A stretch of DNA of 64,000 nt, from positions 64,308,931 to 64,372,930 of the forward strand of contig OZ024869.1 in NCBI GenBank assembly GCA_964017185.1, written 5' to 3'. The position numbers were made by a program, and so were the translations under genes. Positions 61,256 to 64,000 of the stretch are shown here, one piece after another. Positions within the stretch are counted from its first letter, which is position 1. Each line of letters begins with the position of its first letter. Origin of the DNA: Rugalucina vietnamica (lineage: Eukaryota > Mollusca > Bivalvia > Lucinida > Lucinidae). Below the pieces are notes generated by a model. The model did no database searches. It was not told the DNA's origin and saw only the letters and a list, made by a program, of their open reading frames with translations.

Positions 61256-63064
61256 AGGACTAGCGAATTGCAAATATCCCACATTCACTGCGAGATTCTT
61301 GGCATGTTTTTGGACCCAACTTTTTGCTTACATAGATGACCATATTTGGAAAATAAATAGATTAATACATGCAACTGATAAATTATAATCTTTGCATGTA
61401 GACGCTGCCAGTTCACCTAAACTGACATGCTTAGAAACCTAAAGTGTATCTAAAACACTTTGAAAACGCCTCATTTACTTTATTGAATCTTATCACCAAA
61501 ATACACGATACATGTATATCGGCAATAATATACTCCTCAAAAAATTCTAAGGGCCAATGTATTATTTCCCATATATTGTAGTTTCAGGTACCCCAAGTTC
61601 AGCTCAAATTAAATTGGAATCCCACAGGACGCAGATACCCCTTTGCATTTGCATTATTTTTTATATTGCCTGGAAGGTTATGAATGTAAGAAATTTAAAA
61701 CAAAAAACACACTGCCAAAACCTGTATGGAATTTTTGTTTGGCAAATCTGAGTTTGTTTTTTTTTTCCAAAAATTGGCATTGTTTTTTGAAAATCAGCTA
61801 AAACGTGACATTTACACGCAAGTGTTAATTTCACAGTAACAACATTTGCTGCAATGCCTTTAAAAGTGACTTTCATGGAAAAAAAAAAAACTTAAGTTGA
61901 ATTGACGTGAATCTGTGGACTTTCAGAAAAATGCCATAATTTCAAGTTTTTTGAAAAAATGCAAAAACTGTTCCATGGACTTTGGGAGGACATATGCTTT
62001 TTCAAACTTCTTTTAGTCAGTTACTTCGAAGTATTATCTGAAACAAATCAAATGAAACAGGCATTCTTTGACCGTGAGTAGTGCCATTAAATTTTGGTTA
62101 AGTATTGGGTGCTTTACACAAGAATATATGGAAAATATTACAATGGCCCTTAGATTTTTTGAGGAGTATATATTTGAATTGACACGTACAGTCAGTCTGC
62201 TTAACCTCATTACCAAAACCGAAACGTCACTGCAAGTTATAAACGTCTTACACATTGATTTCAAGCGTTACACAATTTTCTACAAAACCACATTCAGCAG
62301 GTCTAACATGATTTCTGAAAATAAACACCGAACGCAAAGCAAATTCTGTTGGTTGGCTTTCATTTGCACTAAAACGTGGTAATTACGTCACTTTAACGTT
62401 TATTAAGAAAACTTTTTTTTGGTCGTGCAAACTGAAACAAATTCAAACGTTTTTGAACACACTACAGAGGTACGGACTTACGTAAAAATATCATCACAAC
62501 TGTTGAAGCTGCATTTTGACCACTTTACGCTTAACGTCAGCAAAGAACGCTAGCACTATAAACCACATTGAAAGAAAGCACCCATTTTAATTTTGCTTTT
62601 TCTTGTGCTTAAGGTTGTTAACTATCACAACAGAATGCTTGTTTATTGTATCCGCTGTTAGGTTTTCTTACGTCTCGATGACGCCTGTGAAAACAGCTAT
62701 AACAAACAAATCAACTAACGAAATTTTATGGATAAACATAGTTTATGGCATTAAGATATACGATACTCTGTTTATTTTATACATCAGCTCACCTTTGAAA
62801 AGTTTTAACCAAACGATACATATAAACAATTAGACGGAATATTTCCATCGGTATTCCGTTAAACCTCTCCGAACGAGGTACCGAAGTGGAGCGGAGTGAC
62901 AGTTAGCCAGCTGATCTAATAAACAATGTAAACAATGTAAAGTGAGGCGTTTTCAAAGTCCCTTAGTATAACAAACCAAATAATCGTGTTGAGCACAAAA
63001 TTGTACAGCTTTCCCATAACACCAATGGATAATTTTTACTTTTGTATTTACAGGAAGACGGTAA
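45501..63064 (+). CDS. Spliced gene for a secreted peptide-hormone or neuropeptide-like precursor (111 aa model)
   Basis: Model: CDS join of 45501-45593, 46552-46644, 54596-54734 and 63054-63064. Every junction is GT/AG and the phases agree (0, 0, 1). Residues 1-24 look like a signal peptide: Lys4, then a hydrophobic run at 6-19. Residues 25-62 form a linker with Lys-Arg at 39-40 and acidic helical-looking sequence. Lys83-Arg84 precedes a C-terminal peptide, residues 85-108, with Cys91 and Cys104 (twelve residues between), Arg-Arg at 93-94 inside the loop, and the end PCWKGD-GRR-stop. Known biology of such precursors: convertases cut at KR, a single disulfide may form, and Gly before Arg-Arg is an amide donor. 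I do not recognise the family. The PCW motif recalls melanin-concentrating hormone, but the cysteine spacing differs. The gene would act in the secretory pathway. The three long exons are well supported; the last is less certain. Confidence 0.7.
45877..46111. mobile_element. Hairpin MITE family M, copy 6, ATTT target duplication
   Basis: GAGCCGCATCATGAGAAAAC to GCGTCGCGGCTC, flanked by ATTT at 45873-45876 and 46112-46115. It sits in the first coding intron of the precursor gene. Confidence 0.9.
46229..46483. mobile_element. MITE family N, copy 4
   Basis: AAACATGTCCGTGAAATGTG to ATTGCATGGGCAAGTT, between the hairpin MITE and the second coding exon. Confidence 0.7.
46552..46644 (+). CDS. Precursor gene, second coding exon: linker with a Lys-Arg site
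   Basis: The acceptor is TTTTTCTTTCAG and the donor GAG then gtgaga; length is 93 nt with phase 0 at both ends. The translation starts GSDIQEQKRPKYMDTRD and continues with an acidic, helix-like stretch ending FSLDE. The preceding intron (45594-46551) carries a complete hairpin MITE and a 255-bp MITE. Another MITE and the 76-bp tandem array follow downstream. Its clean phase-0 frame between strong splice sites marks it as a real exon despite the surrounding repeats. Confidence 0.75.
46662..46915. mobile_element. MITE family N, copy 5, diverged, with a poly-A insertion
   Basis: CATGTTCATAAAAAGTATGC..GGCGGTTCTAACATGTACCC..CATTTTTCAGCTTCAAATTT match the family. A run of about 31 A (46747-46777) replaces part of the centre. 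Confidence 0.6.
46961..47568. repeat. Eight identical 76-bp tandem units
   Basis: Units start CCTCAGTTTTGGCAGTGAAA at 46961, 47037, 47113, 47189, 47265, 47341, 47417 and 47493. I see no difference between complete units. Each carries CTTCTCGCGTGTGTTCTATA. The array is in the second coding intron of the precursor gene. Confidence 0.97.
47569..48436. other. Intronic; one 380-bp-repeat fragment
   Basis: 47850-47945 (CACTGATGAGGATTTATAAC ... TTTTAACTGCTTCA) is a diverged end of the 380-bp repeat. Nothing else recognised. Confidence 0.45.
48437..49986. mobile_element. 1.55-kb TIR element with TTGGCCCAAT-type motif clusters
   Basis: CCCAGATAGCACGTATACAT at the left and, inverted, CCCAGATAGCAAATATCATT at the right. 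Within about 170 bp of the left end and 240 bp of the right end are many copies of TTGGCCCA / TGGGCCAA in both orientations, giving a dense palindromic coat. The middle is plain AT-rich. A 56-residue plus-strand frame (ATG near 48628) is too weak to call. No target duplication is clear; superfamily unassigned. Confidence 0.7.
49987..50860. other. Intronic; nothing recognised
   Basis: AT-rich sequence with short A and T runs. Confidence 0.45.
50865..51891 (+). mobile_element. Helitron-like non-autonomous element with ~150-bp tandem core
   Basis: Five to six units of about 150 bp share ATTTCGTTTCCGCTCAATAT at 51119, 51270, 51423, 51572 and 51722. The 3' end has the hairpin GTCAGA-TCC-TCTGAC at 51869-51883, then AATT and CTAG followed by T, which is the Helitron 3' signature. 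CATTCCGTCATTCCGTTATT at about 50927 gives a short pentamer-like run on the 5' side. The layout resembles HINE and pearl-type elements known from flies and oysters. The 5' end is approximate. Confidence 0.65.
51892..52975. other. Intronic; nothing recognised
   Basis: AT-rich sequence. Confidence 0.45.
52976..53327. repeat. ~350-bp imperfect palindrome (fold-back MITE)
   Basis: The inner arms TTATTTCGTTTTCGCAAACACTT (53112-53134) and their exact inverse (53178-53200) are 23 bp and flank a loop of about 43 bp. Outer arms with TTCGAGTTTTCTC (53021 and inverse near 53282) and GGTGACGCACA / TGTGTGTCACC extend the pairing. Confidence 0.75.
53328..54595. other. Intronic; nothing recognised
   Basis: AT-rich; short (ACTT)n at 53929-53945. 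Confidence 0.45.
54596..54734 (+). CDS. Precursor gene, third coding exon: Lys-Arg site and two-cysteine peptide
   Basis: The acceptor is ATTTTATTTCAG and the donor is the strong gatG/gtaagt. The exon is 139 nt, entering in phase 0 and leaving in phase 1. The translation begins LIDEHKINPDIF, reaches the cleavage site AVKR and then the peptide starting AGHIGLCYRR and ending PCWKGD. If the intron is not removed, the frame continues GDGKF...ISKR and stops at 54781. That alternative also leaves Gly before a basic residue. The open frame spans 54557-54781, but the part before 54596 is intron. Confidence 0.75.
54735..56810. other. Intronic or alternative 3' UTR; nothing else recognised
   Basis: If the third coding exon reads through, the stop is 54779-54781 and AATAAA near 55484 could end the transcript. 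An 82-residue frame (55242-55490) has no other support. Confidence 0.35.
56818..57051. mobile_element. Hairpin MITE family M, copy 7, ATAT target duplication
   Basis: GAGCCACCGCATTAGAAAAC to CTCACGCACAGGCTC, flanked by ATAT at 56814-56817 and 57052-57055. Confidence 0.88.
57056..59001. other. Intronic; one short internal duplication
   Basis: CGGAAGGAGCTATTACGCCC..GCCATTTCTAGATA at about 58160-58200 recurs at about 58482-58515 with similar flanks. Otherwise plain AT-rich sequence. Confidence 0.45.
59002..60606. mobile_element. 1.6-kb TIR element with CATCGTGAG / CTTCGTG motif clusters
   Basis: GGCGCCATACCTAGCCGATT at 59010 and, inverted, GGCGTCATACCTAGCCGATT ending at 60597 give about 30-bp terminal repeats. 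The outer 380 and 340 bp consist of degenerate CCATCGTGAGACC and TTCGTGTG motifs in both orientations. The AT-rich centre has a coding remnant at 59568. No clean target duplication was found. Confidence 0.7.
59568..59666 (+). pseudogene. Exon-like coding remnant inside the 1.6-kb TIR element
   Basis: Thirty-three sense codons read WRISRKKKAAALLLYMQLEH then DQKLLQEQHHLLQ, ending at CAG before gtattt, a donor-like border. An ATG one base upstream (59567) is in another frame, so a small frameshift separates it. A short basic run followed by Leu/Gln/Glu-rich helix recalls the start of PIF/Harbinger transposases; that is an impression, not a domain match. Confidence 0.4.
60607..61202. other. Intronic; nothing recognised
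   Basis: AT-rich; (TAAAA)n-like sequence at 61170-61202 leads into poly-A. Confidence 0.45.
61203..61252. repeat. Poly-A tract (about 50 A)
   Basis: Uninterrupted A run following (AAAAT)n-like repeats. No retroposon body was recognised on either side. Confidence 0.95.
61531..62168. mobile_element. TA-flanked MITE with ~29-bp terminal inverted repeats (638 bp)
   Basis: TACTCCTCAAAAAATTCTAA, continuing GGGCCAATG, at the left pairs with CAATGGCCCTTAGATTTTTT then GAGGAGTA at the right; TA lies at 61529-61530 and 62169-62170. Mariner-type by target and end style; no transposase seen. Confidence 0.82.
62169..63053. other. Intronic; short repeated motif near 62880
   Basis: CGAAGTGGAGCGGAGTGACA then GTTAGCCAGCTGATCTAA matches 28776-28818. 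The rest is plain AT-rich sequence. Confidence 0.4.
63054..63064 (+). CDS. Precursor gene, candidate last coding exon (completes Gly-Arg-Arg-stop)
   Basis: The acceptor is TTTTTACTTTTGTATTTACAG, ending at 63053. Joined to the phase-1 end of the third exon, the first two bases complete a Gly codon, followed by AGA, CGG and TAA at 63062-63064. The C-terminus would be Gly-Arg-Arg, a classic amidation and trimming signal. The exon was found by searching for a compatible acceptor 8.3 kb downstream, so chance agreement cannot be excluded. An AATAAA at 63377-63382 fits as the poly(A) signal. Confidence 0.45.
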
Positions 63065-63400
63065 ACATCTATATCTGTGAAGAAATGGTGAAAAAGTGAT
63101 GAAAGACAGTGAAATTGTGTCAAAATGTCATAACAAATGAGCCACCATATGAACAAAACGTAGATTGTACACATAGCGAAGACTTAGATTTAAATTCAAA
63201 TTGATGAACAAGTCAAGCACTCTTCACTTCGAATATCTGTCTATACTTCCAATGTCTTTAGGGTGTAAAAGATGATTTCTTTCATTTATCAAAATGAATA
63301 TTTCCCTCATTTTGAGCAATTACAGGCGCACGCTGTCAGCTCACTCAATCACTTGCATGTGGTGGCTCATTGTGACAATAAATTTTCTATACATTTAAGA
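63065..63400 (+). other. Candidate 3' untranslated region of the precursor gene
   Basis: The sequence after the candidate stop has no continuing frame and contains AATAAA at 63377-63382, about 310 bases downstream of the stop. A second AATAAA lies at about 63893. If the read-through alternative of the third exon is used, a different AATAAA near 55484 would serve instead. Confidence 0.35.
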
Positions 63401-64000
63401 TTTATCATTACTCATAAAAACAAATACTTATTTCATACTGCTTAAACAGTTCCTTTTAAGTGGTGTTTCGAAAGACAACGATGCCATGGATCTCTGCAGA
63501 TTTGGAGTAGAAATTCTAAATCACACTGAAAATAATTATTGGAATATTGTTCATGCTATTCCAAAGCTGATAGATACACTTAATGTTTGTGTGCACTCAA
63601 CATTTTGACAATGTTCACTTTTTTATCTTCTGTGTTCGTATAATTGTGTTTTTCATTCACTGGGCTGCAGGACTCCGCAAACATTCGGCTATTGCTGTAC
63701 CGAATTATGAAATAATAATATTATATTGTTAGTATACCACTGTAAGCTGTATATAGCTGGCAAAAAGATATTTATTTCTAATGTTAACACGATAATTACG
63801 ATTTGATAAGAATTATCACCAGGAACTTCTATGAAATACGCTCATCGTCAGTTCTTATTAAGTTACACAAAGTATGTTTGGCGTGACTTTGATAATAAAT
63901 AGTCGTTTTCAAGATTCCTCGCTAGCGTTGAATTATTCATTTTTGAAGGACTTGCACTTTGGCAAAATGGTCAAGATATAACACGATACTATTCAAAACA
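63401..64000. other. Downstream flank; nothing recognised
   Basis: AT-rich with a further AATAAA near 63893. Confidence 0.4.

Overview
The window looks like an animal nuclear genome, most probably a marine bivalve or another lophotrochozoan. The reasons are: AT-rich sequence (about two thirds A+T by eye), no long open reading frames, spliced short exons with GT/AG borders and AATAAA signals, tRNA-derived SINE pieces with internal pol III boxes, TA-, TTAA- and TAA-flanked DNA transposons, a Helitron-like tail, and many mini- and microsatellites. The species call is inference. Nothing bacterial or phage-like is present.

Genes. Two genes are supported by phase-consistent exons, both in the right half. 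(1) On the plus strand, about 45.5 to 63.1 kb, is a small secreted precursor read as 111 residues over four coding exons: signal peptide, acidic linker with dibasic sites, a Lys-Arg site, then a C-terminal peptide with two cysteines followed by Gly-Arg-Arg-stop. This is the layout of a neuropeptide or peptide-hormone gene; I do not recognise the family. (2) On the minus strand, about 42.2 down to 39.5 kb, are three exons joined in consistent phases plus an alternative terminal exon with its own AATAAA. The 5' end is not found. The two genes are head to head, their nearest exons about 3.3 kb apart. Other coding sequence is transposon wreckage.

Layout. 0-12 kb: the first members of three local segmental duplications (A 0.2-4.8 kb, B 4.8-9.9 kb, C 10.2-11.6 kb), interrupted by a Harbinger-type MITE, a 55-bp minisatellite, a Tc1-like fold-back element, a 380-bp repeat dimer carrying a nested mariner-type MITE, a TRIM and a hairpin MITE. 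11.5-15.2 kb: degenerate ~150-bp tandem repeats, a SINE and a TC/AC microsatellite. 15.6-18.3 kb: second copy of B, carrying a mariner-type MITE. 18.6-21.1 kb: a TTAA element, a tRNA-like pseudogene with poly-T, and a hairpin MITE fused to a SINE body. 21.2-26.3 kb: second copy of C, with a 2.4-kb element (mariner-type MITE and poly-A nested inside) and a 1.9-kb Harbinger-type mosaic. 26.4-34.2 kb: a second TRIM, MITEs, second copy of A, and a 48-bp minisatellite. 34-40.7 kb: SINEs, hairpin MITEs, an intact TRIM with identical LTRs and the minus-strand gene tail. 45-63 kb: the peptide-precursor gene, whose introns hold hairpin MITEs, eight identical 76-bp tandem units, a TIR element with TTGGCCCAAT motifs, a Helitron-like element, a palindrome, a 1.6-kb TIR element and a TA-flanked MITE.

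The paralogous copies act as natural empty sites, so several insertions and their target duplications can be read directly inside this window.
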